Source: an uncultured Clostridia bacterium
GTDB lineage: Bacteria; Bacillota; Clostridia; Oscillospirales; Oscillospiraceae
Direction: 5' to 3'
Assembly: GCA_945910975.1 (NCBI GenBank)
Contig: CAMDZY010000015.1
Location: forward strand, 1 to 15,889
Length of the DNA: 15,889 nucleotides
In this document: positions 6,393-14,465 of the stretch, piece by piece
How positions within the stretch are numbered: the stretch's first letter is position 1
Layout of the letters: the number at the start of each line of letters is the position of its first letter
The notes under the pieces: generated by a model
The model's database searches: none
Seen by the model: the letters and a program-made list of their open reading frames with translations, nothing else
Told to the model about the DNA's origin: nothing
Made by a program: the position numbers and the translations under genes

Positions 6393-8327
6393 TTATACCT
6401 CCTGCACCGCAGACGGGAAAAGCGCAGCGTCCGTGTGGGGCAGGAAACAGGCGGCGACAAACTCGTCCATATAGCGCGGATTGGTGGATAGCTCCAGATA
6501 GGTCATATTAGCGGCAATTTCATGCACCTTTTCGGCGGCGGCATCACTGCGCGCCATTGCATAGGCGCCGGCCAGAGAGGAGTTGCCGATGTAGGCAAAT
6601 TTTTCACGCTCTACATCCGGGAACATTCCGATGCGAATGGCATTTTCCATGTTGATACCGGAGCCGATACCGCCGGCCACATAAATATGCTCCAGTACGG
6701 AAACGTCCATGTCCAGCGAGGAAAGCATAATGCTGATGGCGGAGAAGATGGCGCCCTTGGCGCGGATAAAGGAATCCACATCCACCTCGGTAATGGAGAT
6801 CTCCCGCCCGGTTTCGCTTTCCTCGGCAAAGGCGATGACGTAGCGCCCCATGCCGTGATGGTCGCGAACAACACGCTTGCCCTCGCGGACGAATTTGCCC
6901 TTGGAGGAGATGATGCCACAGCGGTAAAGCTCGGCAATGATGTCGATGATGCCGGAGCCGCAGATGCCGACCGGCTTTTGTCCCGGCTCACCTACAACGG
7001 TGATGGTCGGCTCCATCGTGACGCAGTCCAGCTTGACGGCTTCAATGGCGCCGTCCGTGGCGCGCATACCGCAGGAAATATCGCCGCCCTCAAAGGCGGG
7101 ACCGGCCGAGCAGGCACATGACATCATGAAATCGCGGTTGCCGAACACGATCTCGCCGTTGGTGCCAAGGTCAATGAACAAAGAAAATTCATCCTTGTCC
7201 CAAATCAGGCTGGTGAACGCACCTGCGGTGATATCGCCGCCGACGTAAGAGCCAATGTTGGGCGCAATCAAAAGCTGCGCTTCCGGGTGTACCGGCAGAT
7301 GCAGTCCGCCGCAGCGCAGATTTTCCACGCGGAAGAAGCTGGGAATATATGGTTCCATGCGCACCGGGTTGGCGTCCACGCCCAAAAACAGGTGGTTCAT
7401 GGTGGTGTTGGAGGCAATGCAGACGCGCACAATGTCGGACGCGACCGCTTTGGCATCGGCACACATGGCGGCAATCAGAGGGGATAGGGTCTGCTGAATG
7501 ATGGCGTCCTGCAAACGCTTGACGCCGCCGGGCTTGCCTTGCTCGATGATACGGTTGATGACATCGGCGCCGTAGCGAATCTGCCCGTTGCCGGCGGAAG
7601 CCTTGGAGAGCAGCTTGCCGGTGAACAAATCGACCAGCACAGCCGAAACCGTGGTGGTGCCGATATCGATGGCCAGCGCGCACACGGGGTGCGTATTGTC
7701 GGCGGGACGGACGTCATAGACCGTCAAAACGCCGTTTTTCTGCTCTGCAATGACGCGGACGGAGAAATCACTCTGCCGCAGCACCTTTGCCAGCTTTTTC
7801 AGCACAAAATATGGCAAAACGACACGTTCGCAGCCGCTTGCCGCCTGCAACGCCCATTCCAGACGCTCGTTGTCGGGCATGGTGTCGTCCAGGGACGGTT
7901 CGTCCATGGTGATGGACAAGTCCACAAAGGAATTGGCAAAAGCAACGCCTGCGGCCTGAATATCTGCCTGTAATTTTTCGAAAATTGCAATTTCTTCGCC
8001 GGAGGACAAATCGGCGGTTTTCATGCGGCTCTGGTAGGCTGAAGCGATGTCCGGAACCATGACGGTGACATTCGCAATGACCTTGCTTGCGCAGGCCAGC
8101 CGCCAGCCGTCAAGATAGTCCGCCTCGGAAATATGGCTGTTGGGCATGGAATCGAGCGTTCCCTCCACCAGCTTCACCCGGCACTTGCCGCATGAGCCGT
8201 TGCCGGAGCAGGGCGCATCGATGGCGACATTGGCCGCCCGCGCAACCTCCAGCAAGGTGGATTCCGGTGCGGCAGATACCTCCAGCCGCTTGTCCTCGTT
8301 TTCAAATACAAACGTTACCTGGTACAT
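6393..8327 (-). CDS. ASKHA ferredoxin-ATPase, corrinoid activator-like (RACo/AcsV type)
   Basis: This 644-residue protein opens with a plant-type 2Fe-2S ferredoxin domain: C40, C46, C49 and C79 within APCSGNGSCGKC and LACASK. A linker (about 90-215) follows, then an actin-like ATPase with phosphate-1 motif DIGTTT at 221-226, GADVINRI at 253-260, phosphate-2 motif DLGTNGE at 386-392, CACSAGPAFEGG at 404-415, GICGSGIID at 454-462 and an adenosine motif GGIGSG at 552-557. This is the layout of reductive activators of corrinoid proteins, which use ATP to drive an electron onto oxidised cobalt. No corrinoid protein or methyltransferase is nearby, so the partner is unknown. It is first in the operon, with an AAGGGG ribosome binding site and a promoter 37 bases upstream of the start. 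Confidence 0.93.
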   Translation of the reverse strand: MYQVTFVFENEDKRLEVSAAPESTLLEVARAANVAIDAPCSGNGSCGKCRVKLVEGTLDSMPNSHISEADYLDGWRLACASKVIANVTVMVPDIASAYQSRMKTADLSSGEEIAIFEKLQADIQAAGVAFANSFVDLSITMDEPSLDDTMPDNERLEWALQAASGCERVVLPYFVLKKLAKVLRQSDFSVRVIAEQKNGVLTVYDVRPADNTHPVCALAIDIGTTTVSAVLVDLFTGKLLSKASAGNGQIRYGADVINRIIEQGKPGGVKRLQDAIIQQTLSPLIAAMCADAKAVASDIVRVCIASNTTMNHLFLGVDANPVRMEPYIPSFFRVENLRCGGLHLPVHPEAQLLIAPNIGSYVGGDITAGAFTSLIWDKDEFSLFIDLGTNGEIVFGNRDFMMSCACSAGPAFEGGDISCGMRATDGAIEAVKLDCVTMEPTITVVGEPGQKPVGICGSGIIDIIAELYRCGIISSKGKFVREGKRVVRDHHGMGRYVIAFAEESETGREISITEVDVDSFIRAKGAIFSAISIMLSSLDMDVSVLEHIYVAGGIGSGINMENAIRIGMFPDVEREKFAYIGNSSLAGAYAMARSDAAAEKVHEIAANMTYLELSTNPRYMDEFVAACFLPHTDAALFPSAVQEV

Positions 8328-8363
8328 AACAAACCCCTTTTCGGCGATGATTTGATTACTTCT

Positions 8364-8392
8364 ATTGTATCAGAAATTTGCGCCAATTGCAA
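8364..8392 (-). promoter_or_regulatory. Sigma-A promoter of the ten-gene operon
   Basis: On the minus strand TTGCAA (8392-8387) is followed after 17 bases by TACAAT (8369-8364). Predicted transcription start is near 8357, giving a leader of about 30 bases with no room for a riboswitch. The promoter lies between the ABC terminator (8444-8487) and the ASKHA gene, and no other clear promoter is seen down to ruvB. Confidence 0.85.
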
Positions 8393-8443
8393 CAATTCTC
8401 ATGAAGTCGGCAGAGATTTTTGAAACATCCCACCACTTCGACA

Positions 8444-8487
8444 CAAAAAGGGACTGCACCAAAGCGTTTGTTTGAATGCAGTCCCTT
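8444..8487 (-). terminator. Rho-independent terminator of the ABC transporter unit
   Basis: A perfect 11-bp stem pairs 8448-8458 with 8477-8487 over an 18-base loop. On the minus strand it is followed by TTTTTGTG. It starts 21 bases after the permease stop codon and cleanly separates the transporter unit from the ASKHA operon. Confidence 0.9.
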
Positions 8488-8507
8488 GTGGAAAAATGAT
8501 TTTGCGA

Positions 8508-10787
8508 TTATGAAATTTTTTGCATTTTCCAAATCCGATTGGACAAAACGCACAGGAAAATGCACGATACGACGATGGAAATATAGCCTGTTGCGCTTGC
8601 TTCCAGGGGCGAAAGCGGTTTGACGAACGAGAGAAAATCAAGTGCGTTGATGTTCATATAGCTCAGGCAGGCCGGAAGAACAAGGACGGCGCAGTTGAGG
8701 AGAATTGCGGCGTTGGTCTGCTTGCACAGAGCCGAAAGCGTTAAAATCACACCGGCTGCCGCGCACAGAGCAAGCAGTCGCAACAAGAGGTAGACTGCGA
8801 TGGCGACGCCAAGGGTGGTGTGATAGGGCAGCGCAGCAAAGGCGTCAAAGCTCTGTAGTGGCGCGGACAGTGTGAATGCGCCGTAGGTTTTATGCAGTAA
8901 CGTCAATTCGCCGGCTTCAAAAATCAGCCAGACAACGACCGTCAGGAGCAGTGCAACGCCGATTTTTTTGCCCCAAAGGCGCGTTCTTCCGTGCGGTGAT
9001 CCGCGCAAAAGCTGCTGCATTCGGTCTTGCCGTTCGGCTGCAAATGTACCGGAGAGCAGTAACGCCAACGCAAGCAACAAGACCACCGCATTCTGCCGCT
9101 GATAGCGGCCGTTATTTTGTCCCATAAGGGCAGCATATGGGGTCGGGTCAATCAGCCACAGGCCGTCTTTGGCATCCAGGCTTTGGGTGACCTTTTCACG
9201 CATCTGCTGCAAAAGGCCCAGCTGACGCAAAACCGTTTCGGAGGGCGCCCATGCGGAATACTCTTCTATTTTGCTGTCGATCAGCCGGAGCGTTTCCTCC
9301 GTGATTGGCCCCTGCATAGAAGCGGAAAGTCCGGCAAGTTCGGTGTCGTAAAGCTCCTGATCCGGCTGCGGTGCGTCCATGGATACAAACGAAAACAGTG
9401 CAACCAACAGCAGAACCAAGATACCCTTTTGCAGCCAGAATATCTTGTAAAGCTCCATGCCAAACAGGCGCAGACGCCCGACGGCCTTGGAAAACGGCAC
9501 GCGCAAGCGGTCGAACCAAGAAAGCAGCGAATTTTGCCGGGAAACAGGCTTTTTCTTTGCCGCAAGCAGCAAATTTGCCGCGAACAGTGCCGCCAGCAGC
9601 GGCGGAATCAGGCCGATTGCCAGCAAAAATCCCTGTACCGGCCAGCCGAATAGGTTCAAATTGAGATAATGCAGCGCGATTTGCGGCACGTCTACCAGTG
9701 CAAACAAGTTGACGTATCGCAAAAATACAATGGTATAGCTGTCGGGAACGAAGCGGAACAGCGCATATTCCGAAGCCAACACGATGCACGCCGCACCAAG
9801 CGCCAATGGCAGATGATTGACTGCCTGCAAGATCGCCCAAACTGCCATCCCGACCAGCCACATTCCCAATACCTTCAGCAGGAAATAGCCCAGCAAAAAT
9901 GCCCAAACCGGCATGACCCACGGGAAATCGGAAAATACGGCGATTGACTGCACATTACGGTTCAAACTGCCAATGCCGCCATATTGGATCATACCGAACA
10001 GCAGCTTGCCGCCCAGCAAAACCAGCGTGCCAAGCGTTACGCCAAGCAGCAAAATTCCGGCACGCTTTCGTGCAAGTCTGCTGCGCCCCTCTGCCGAGCC
10101 GTGGACAAGGCTCCAGAGGCCGCGTTTGCGTTCATCCAAAAATTGCAGTGTCAAAAACAGGGTGAAAATCAGCAACGTATAGCCGCCGAGCTGGTCGGTG
10201 ACGAGCATGGTAACGGCGAAATCGTTGTCAAGCTGCAAGTCAACGGTGGCCGGGAAATCTGCGGCGGTTTTTTCGATGTTGCGGCTGGAGAAAGAATTGG
10301 GCTTGTTAAAAATCGACAACGCAGCCATCTGTTTGCTGTTGGCCTGCACCTGTTGTAGGTACGCGGGGTATTCTTGCAGGTGCGCAAGCTGGTCGAGCAG
10401 TGCTTGTAGGACATCGCGCCGGAGGTAGTTCTCGTGCAGAGCGTCCTCGCTGAGGTCGATCGCACCGCTTTCAATTTTTGATTCAAAATCTGCGCCGAAG
10501 GATTGGATACACGCCTCGCGGAGCATCGACTTTAATTCCCCGTTTTCCTCGCTTTGCCACAGTCGCAGAGTGCCAACGGCCTGCAGACGTTCGAGTTCGG
10601 CAGTTTCCTGCGCTTGGGCGTCTGCAAACGGCAGGTCGGAAATCGTCTGCAATTCTTTCCGGTAAGCAGGGTAGAACCCATCCATGTGTATATCCTGCGC
10701 CACAAGCAGCACCAAATTGAACGCCAGCAGCAACGCAAGCAGTCCCCACAGCTTCGGGGAGAGCAGGATCCGTTTTGTTTCTCTCAT
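8508..10787 (-). CDS. Large ABC-2-type permease with two fused halves
   Basis: This 759-residue integral membrane protein is probably the membrane component of an exporter. Hydrophobic segments lie near 12-30, 201-217, 243-262, 290-325, 326-344, 382-408, then 453-470, 566-582, 608-626, 655-685, 693-710 and 733-750. Each half has its first helix followed by a long hydrophilic, helix-rich external domain (about 31-195 and 471-562). The halves repeat one another: LDERKRGLWSLVHGSAEGR at 218-235 corresponds to AAERQDRMQQLLRGSPHGR at 583-601, each followed by a helix after a basic stretch. One gene therefore likely supplies a whole permease dimer. The start overlaps the ATPase stop by four bases (ATGA). 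Substrate is unknown; export of the adjacent secreted protein or lipoprotein, or self-protection, is inference. Confidence 0.88.
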   Translation of the reverse strand: MRETKRILLSPKLWGLLALLLAFNLVLLVAQDIHMDGFYPAYRKELQTISDLPFADAQAQETAELERLQAVGTLRLWQSEENGELKSMLREACIQSFGADFESKIESGAIDLSEDALHENYLRRDVLQALLDQLAHLQEYPAYLQQVQANSKQMAALSIFNKPNSFSSRNIEKTAADFPATVDLQLDNDFAVTMLVTDQLGGYTLLIFTLFLTLQFLDERKRGLWSLVHGSAEGRSRLARKRAGILLLGVTLGTLVLLGGKLLFGMIQYGGIGSLNRNVQSIAVFSDFPWVMPVWAFLLGYFLLKVLGMWLVGMAVWAILQAVNHLPLALGAACIVLASEYALFRFVPDSYTIVFLRYVNLFALVDVPQIALHYLNLNLFGWPVQGFLLAIGLIPPLLAALFAANLLLAAKKKPVSRQNSLLSWFDRLRVPFSKAVGRLRLFGMELYKIFWLQKGILVLLLVALFSFVSMDAPQPDQELYDTELAGLSASMQGPITEETLRLIDSKIEEYSAWAPSETVLRQLGLLQQMREKVTQSLDAKDGLWLIDPTPYAALMGQNNGRYQRQNAVVLLLALALLLSGTFAAERQDRMQQLLRGSPHGRTRLWGKKIGVALLLTVVVWLIFEAGELTLLHKTYGAFTLSAPLQSFDAFAALPYHTTLGVAIAVYLLLRLLALCAAAGVILTLSALCKQTNAAILLNCAVLVLPACLSYMNINALDFLSFVKPLSPLEASATGYISIVVSCIFLCVLSNRIWKMQKIS

Positions 10788-11500
10788 AGGGCATGCAGCC
10801 GCCGTAAGTAGGCGTCCTCCAAATCGGCCGCACCGCAGCCGGACACAAATTCGTCCCGATTTGCCGCAAAGTGGAGATTTCCGTGTTCCATAAGCAGAAT
10901 CTCATCGGCAATTGTTTCTACATCGCTTGTGATGTGGGTGGTGATCAGCACGATTTTGTCCTTTGCCAAGTCCTCAATATATCCGCGCAGGCGCACCCGC
11001 TCCTCAGGGTCAAGGCCTGCGGTCGGTTCATCCAGCAGCAAAACCTCCGGCTGGCCAAGCATGGCCTGCGCCAACATGACCCGCTGCCGCATACCGCCGG
11101 AAAAGCCACCGACCTTTCGGTGCGCTGCGCCTTCCAGGTTCACAACGGCAAGCAATTCCCGGATCTGTGGCAAGGCGTCTTTCTTTTTCAGACCCTTGAT
11201 CTCTGCCATGTAACAAAGAAAATTGTATGCGGTCATCTGTTCATACATTCCCTGACTTTGCGGCATGAAACCGAGAACTTTGCGGAACGCCTTGCCCAGT
11301 GTCAAAACGTCCGTGCCGTTATACAGAATTTCGCCGCTCTGCCGCTTGACGCAGTCGGTAATCAGGTTCATGAGTGTGGTTTTTCCGGCGCCGTTTGGCC
11401 CCAAAATCGCCGTAACACCGGGCGAGAAGGTGTAGGAAAAATCGTCCAGCGCCGTCTTTGTGCCGTATGCTTTGGAAAGATGGTTGATTGCAAGCTGCAT
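10784..11500 (-). CDS. ABC transporter ATP-binding protein
   Basis: This 238-residue nucleotide-binding subunit has a complete motif set. Walker A is GPNGAGKT at 34-41. The Q-loop glutamine is Q81 in FMPQSQG. The signature is FSGGM at 133-137, replacing the usual LSGGQ. Walker B is LLLDEP with E158, the D-loop is AGLD, and the switch histidine is H189. It resembles CcmA/BcrA-type ATPases that pair with ABC-2 permeases. The ATG at 11500 follows a strong GGGGGTGA ribosome binding site, 24 bases after lipoprotein A. It is translationally coupled to the permease by a four-base overlap and is expected to sit on the cytoplasmic face of the membrane. Confidence 0.96.
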   Translation of the reverse strand: MQLAINHLSKAYGTKTALDDFSYTFSPGVTAILGPNGAGKTTLMNLITDCVKRQSGEILYNGTDVLTLGKAFRKVLGFMPQSQGMYEQMTAYNFLCYMAEIKGLKKKDALPQIRELLAVVNLEGAAHRKVGGFSGGMRQRVMLAQAMLGQPEVLLLDEPTAGLDPEERVRLRGYIEDLAKDKIVLITTHITSDVETIADEILLMEHGNLHFAANRDEFVSGCGAADLEDAYLRRLHAL

Positions 11501-11524
11501 TATGTATCACCCCCTGTGAAAAGT

Positions 11525-12610
11525 TCAATCGAATGGTTGCAAAGACAGCTTATGACTGCCAATGTCGGATTTGCTGATGTAGTGGCTCAGCGGTTCAAAA
11601 TCTTTGCTGAAGTATAGTTTATCACTGGAAACGTAGCCGTAGAAGATACCGTCGGTTAGTTCAACTTGATCTAAATATTCATAGTTTCTGTTGAGAAAAT
11701 AGAGCGTATGTTCCTTCTCGCCGCTGCGGCCGTGACCCATTAGGTAAATATAATCTTCGTCATAAGCTGCCCACCAGGCGTCCTCGATTGGCAAACCGCA
11801 ATCCTTGATTTCACCGGTTGCCAAGTCGTACTCACGGAAACCAACATCGGGTTCCAGATAGTAAAAGGTCGTTTCGGTCGCGTAGGAGGCGCCGAGACTA
11901 AGCGAAACCAACTCACGCCAAGTGTCGTAAGATATATCGAATTCCATCATGCGCATATTTTGCTGGGAGGAAAGTTCATTGGCTGCACAGACATACAACT
12001 TATCTTCAAAAAAGTTTAGATAGCTGAAACGATTACCCTCGTGGAAGAAATCCGTGAAAAGATCGGTGCTCTCATAGGTATCTAAGTCCATGACGAAAAA
12101 CCGATCCAGTTCCGGATCAATCGGCGCATAATCCCCCAAGCTGTAAATATATAACTTTCCGCGATGAAAGTTCAATTGAAGCGTACCGGATTGCACCGGA
12201 AGCGGCGCCACCGTTTCGTGGTTGCTGCCGTCCAAATTCATTTTGACAAGTTCAATCTGCCCCTCTTTTTGGAGGTACTGTGTAACAGCATAAAGCGCGC
12301 CGTTATGGTACCCAAATGCGCCAATACACCATGCATTGCAGTTTTCATCGCGATGCGTGCAATTCGGCTTGTTACACAGTGGGTAAAATGCCGCGCTTCC
12401 TCTTGGCGAAAAATATATGAAGAAACCGTTTGACAAATCTTGTTTCAGGTAATAACAACCGTCCTCTGTTTCTACAAAATTTCCCCGATTTGCCTGTACC
12501 CGATCTTCCGGAGTGAGATTCTGCGGGGGTTCGGGAGGTTGGGATGTAGTGTCGCAACTTGTGGTCAGCAGGAAAAGGAAGGTAATCAAGATTAGAATTG
12601 CTCTTTTCAT
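11525..12610 (-). CDS. Lipoprotein A with Cys-His motif, propeller-like
   Basis: This 361-residue predicted lipoprotein begins with a signal MKRAILILITFLFLL and cysteine C19 in TTSC, a slightly degenerate lipobox. A Pro/Gln-rich spacer follows, then a repetitive domain of beta-strand-like blocks (LYAV, KLYIYS, KLYVCA, YIYLMG, KLYFS), which suggests a beta-propeller related to DUF5050-type lipoproteins. The hallmark is C79-x4-C84-x-H86-x4-C91-x3-C95 after YFSPRGS. It ends with the KSDIGSH block shared by all three paralogues. An upstream in-frame ATG (12616) lies too close to the GGGGG ribosome binding site; the ATG at 12610 has nine-base spacing. It precedes the ABC genes by 24 bases, so it may be their surface component. 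Confidence 0.85.
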   Translation of the reverse strand: MKRAILILITFLFLLTTSCDTTSQPPEPPQNLTPEDRVQANRGNFVETEDGCYYLKQDLSNGFFIYFSPRGSAAFYPLCNKPNCTHRDENCNAWCIGAFGYHNGALYAVTQYLQKEGQIELVKMNLDGSNHETVAPLPVQSGTLQLNFHRGKLYIYSLGDYAPIDPELDRFFVMDLDTYESTDLFTDFFHEGNRFSYLNFFEDKLYVCAANELSSQQNMRMMEFDISYDTWRELVSLSLGASYATETTFYYLEPDVGFREYDLATGEIKDCGLPIEDAWWAAYDEDYIYLMGHGRSGEKEHTLYFLNRNYEYLDQVELTDGIFYGYVSSDKLYFSKDFEPLSHYISKSDIGSHKLSLQPFD

Positions 12611-12649
12611 TATCATGTGCCCCCATTGATTTGATATATACCGAATATA

Positions 12650-12682
12650 CCGATGGCTCGGCACGAAGTGCCGAGCCATCGG
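12650..12682 (-). other. 15-bp intercistronic hairpin, small protein to lipoprotein A
   Basis: A perfect 15-bp stem pairs 12650-12664 with 12668-12682 around a three-base loop. It lies 21 bases after the small-protein stop and upstream of lipoprotein A. The minus-strand exit reads TATATTCGG with no T run, so it is not a canonical terminator. It more likely protects or processes the message, or reduces read-through, giving the small protein more transcript than the lipoprotein. A matching element is at 15642-15674. Confidence 0.75.
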
Positions 12683-12703
12683 CCGGAAAATCAAGTGTTG
12701 ATA

Positions 12704-13081
12704 TTAGGTTACATTAAAGGCAATTGTGGTGACACGTGTAGTAGAAACACAATAGTCTTGGGAAACGTATGTGATGTTATTATTAGCTGGAACGGGCTGC
12801 GTTTTTGACGTAGATGATGCTTGGCGTGGCGCAGCTAATGACATGCTGCCTGCTAAGCCTGTTGTAGTATTTTTATAGTTGATGGTTCCACGGGTGAGAA
12901 TCTTTGTGCTTCCAACATAGGTCATGCGGGTTGTTGCGCTAGACTTTGTTGATGTTAATGAGGCGGTGTAGTAATAGCCGCCGTACATTCCCTCTTGTGC
13001 CTCCGATTTTGCAAATGCAGCGAGGGGGAACATAGAAATTGCCAATGCGGCGACCACAAGCAGCGCGGTGATACGTTTCAT
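12704..13081 (-). CDS. Small secreted Ser/Thr-rich protein
   Basis: This 125-residue protein has a classical signal peptide: MKR, a hydrophobic core (residues 5-21) and likely cleavage after AFA at 22-24. That leaves a mature chain of about 101 residues, rich in Ser, Thr, Tyr and Asn, with a GMYGGYYYTAS start and a single cysteine in SQDYCVST near the end. No domain is recognised. The C-terminal half is homologous to the partial gene at 15694-15889 (shared elements YKN, SSTS, VSQ-YCV-TT-VT-I-FNV). Start at 13081 follows AAAGGAGA with good spacing. It has its own promoter, a leader of about 130 bases, and is followed by a stable hairpin. Secreted effector, bacteriocin-like or structural roles are possible and unproven. 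Confidence 0.85.
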   Translation of the reverse strand: MKRITALLVVAALAISMFPLAAFAKSEAQEGMYGGYYYTASLTSTKSSATTRMTYVGSTKILTRGTINYKNTTTGLAGSMSLAAPRQASSTSKTQPVPANNNITYVSQDYCVSTTRVTTIAFNVT

Positions 13082-13218
13082 AGATGTTATCTCCTTTCAT
13101 TGATTGAAGTATTGTTTTTTACAATTTGAATGACGAAACAAAAAATATACGATGCGAGAATTGATAGCCCATTGGTAACGCGTCCTTTCTGTCAACAAAT
13201 TGCGCTATTGACATTTTA

Positions 13219-13247
13219 AGAATATAATACAAAACACAAAAAGTCAA
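13219..13247 (-). promoter_or_regulatory. Promoter of the small secreted protein gene
   Basis: On the minus strand TTGACT (13247-13242) is followed after 17 bases by TATTCT (13224-13219). The spacer and flanks closely resemble those of the lipoprotein B promoter (both carry GTTTTGT-TTATAT-CTTAA). An inverted repeat, CTATTGAC (13205-13212) and GTCAATAG (13243-13250), brackets it, with one arm covering the -35 box. Confidence 0.78.
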
Positions 13248-13326
13248 TAGAATTTTCAGCAAAATGTTGCACAACATTGCATGAATATTTTCGGTAAAAA
13301 TGCACAATGAAAGTATATATGATTCA

Positions 13327-13348
13327 AAATTGATGATTTCATCAATTT
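13327..13348 (-). terminator. Possible weak hairpin at the lipoprotein B stop
   Basis: A 9-bp AT-rich stem (13327-13335 with 13340-13348) overlaps the stop codon of lipoprotein B. The following minus-strand bases are TGAATC, so the T run is poor. It may be a weak terminator before the promoter at 13219-13247, but partial read-through is likely. Confidence 0.3.
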
Positions 13349-14421
13349 CCATCCAGCGGTTTTAATGCCAGTTCGTGACTGCCAATGTCGGATTTGTTAA
13401 TAGAATGCGTCAGCGCATCAAAGTCCTTCGAGAAGTACAGGCGGTCGCTTGCGGCATAGTTGTAGTAAATACCGTCCGTCAGTTCAATTTGATCCAGCAA
13501 CACATAGTCGCGGGAGAGGAAGTATAAGGTATACTCATCCTTGCGACCATGCCCCATTAAGTAGATATAGTCCTCGTCATACGCCGCCCACCAAGCGTCT
13601 TCTACCGGCAAACCGCAATCCTTGATTTCACCGGTTGCCAAATCGTATTCGCGGAAGCCGACATCGGGTTCTAAATAATAAAATGTCATTTCTGTGGCAT
13701 ATACGATGCCAAGTTCAAGCGGAACCAGTTCACGGTAGGTGCCGGAAGCCACATCAAATTCCATCACGCCGATCGCACTGTCCGGATTCCTGTCTTTCTG
13801 CGCATATACATACAGTTTATCTTCAAAGAAATCAATAAATGAAAACCGTCCGCCGGCATCGAAGAAATCGGGAAAACACGCCGTTTGCGTCAAATCCTGC
13901 AAGTTGAGGACAAACAAATGGTCTTTTTGCTCGTCGATTGGTAAAAGTGCATTTGCGGAAGTATAAATATATAATTTCCCATGGTGAAATTGCGCCTGGA
14001 AAGCAGCGCTGTCTTGACCCAACTGCAATGGCGTAACCACCGTGTGGTCGCTTCCGTCCGGATTCATTTTGATGAGTTCAACCTGTCCGTTGTTATTGTT
14101 CATGGAAACAGCATAAAGCGAACCGTCATAATATCCGAATGCGCTGCCGCACCACGCGTTGCAATTTTCGTCGGAATGGTCGCAATTTGGCTTGCTGCAC
14201 AGCGGATAAAACGCATGGCTTCCTCTTGGGGAAAAGTAGATAAATTCTCCGTTTTGATAGTAATATCCATCTGCCGTTTCAGCACAATAATCTCGCAGGC
14301 TTGCCTGTGAAAAATCTTCGGGGACAAGCCGGGCATCCGTATGCGGTGCGTCTGACGCGTTTGTGCAACCAAACGTCAACACCAACAGAAGGGCTTGCAG
14401 GATTACAAATACTTTTTTCAT
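13342..14421 (-). CDS. Lipoprotein B with Cys-His motif, propeller-like
   Basis: This 359-residue paralogue of lipoproteins A and C has signal MKKVFVILQALLLVL and lipobox-like TFGC with C19. The motif C75-x4-C80-x-H82-x4-C87-x3-C91 after IYFSPRGS is fully conserved, as are GEIKDCGLP, DAWWAAYDEDYIYLMGHGR and the terminal KSDIGSH block. A deletion of a few residues before the motif and a different middle (PIDEQKDHLFVLNLQDL) make it the most divergent copy in its front half. The ATG has AAGGAG nine bases upstream. It has its own promoter (14466-14494) and so may form a separate unit. Surface location is expected. Ligand binding or a sensor role is inferred only from the fold guess. Confidence 0.86.
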   Translation of the reverse strand: MKKVFVILQALLLVLTFGCTNASDAPHTDARLVPEDFSQASLRDYCAETADGYYYQNGEFIYFSPRGSHAFYPLCSKPNCDHSDENCNAWCGSAFGYYDGSLYAVSMNNNNGQVELIKMNPDGSDHTVVTPLQLGQDSAAFQAQFHHGKLYIYTSANALLPIDEQKDHLFVLNLQDLTQTACFPDFFDAGGRFSFIDFFEDKLYVYAQKDRNPDSAIGVMEFDVASGTYRELVPLELGIVYATEMTFYYLEPDVGFREYDLATGEIKDCGLPVEDAWWAAYDEDYIYLMGHGRKDEYTLYFLSRDYVLLDQIELTDGIYYNYAASDRLYFSKDFDALTHSINKSDIGSHELALKPLDGN

Positions 14422-14465
14422 TAACTTTTACTCCTTGAAAAGATATATGCTAAATTCACAACTTA

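Noticed and set aside
8328..8363. A cobalamin riboswitch upstream of the corrinoid-activator-like gene
   Set aside because: The leader predicted from the promoter is only about 30 bases, far too short for that element.
12650..12682. Classifying the intercistronic hairpin as an intrinsic terminator
   Set aside because: The exit sequence has no T run, and lipoprotein A and the ABC genes downstream have no other visible promoter, so full termination is unlikely.
12704..13081. Direct assignment of the small secreted protein to the lactococcin 972 bacteriocin family
   Set aside because: The gene neighbourhood is reminiscent, but I cannot see the family's Trp/Tyr/His-containing core motif in the mature protein.
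13119..13352. A 77-codon minus-strand frame starting at the end of lipoprotein B
   Set aside because: It has no ribosome binding site, contains the promoter of the small secreted protein, and its composition reflects AT-rich intergenic DNA.
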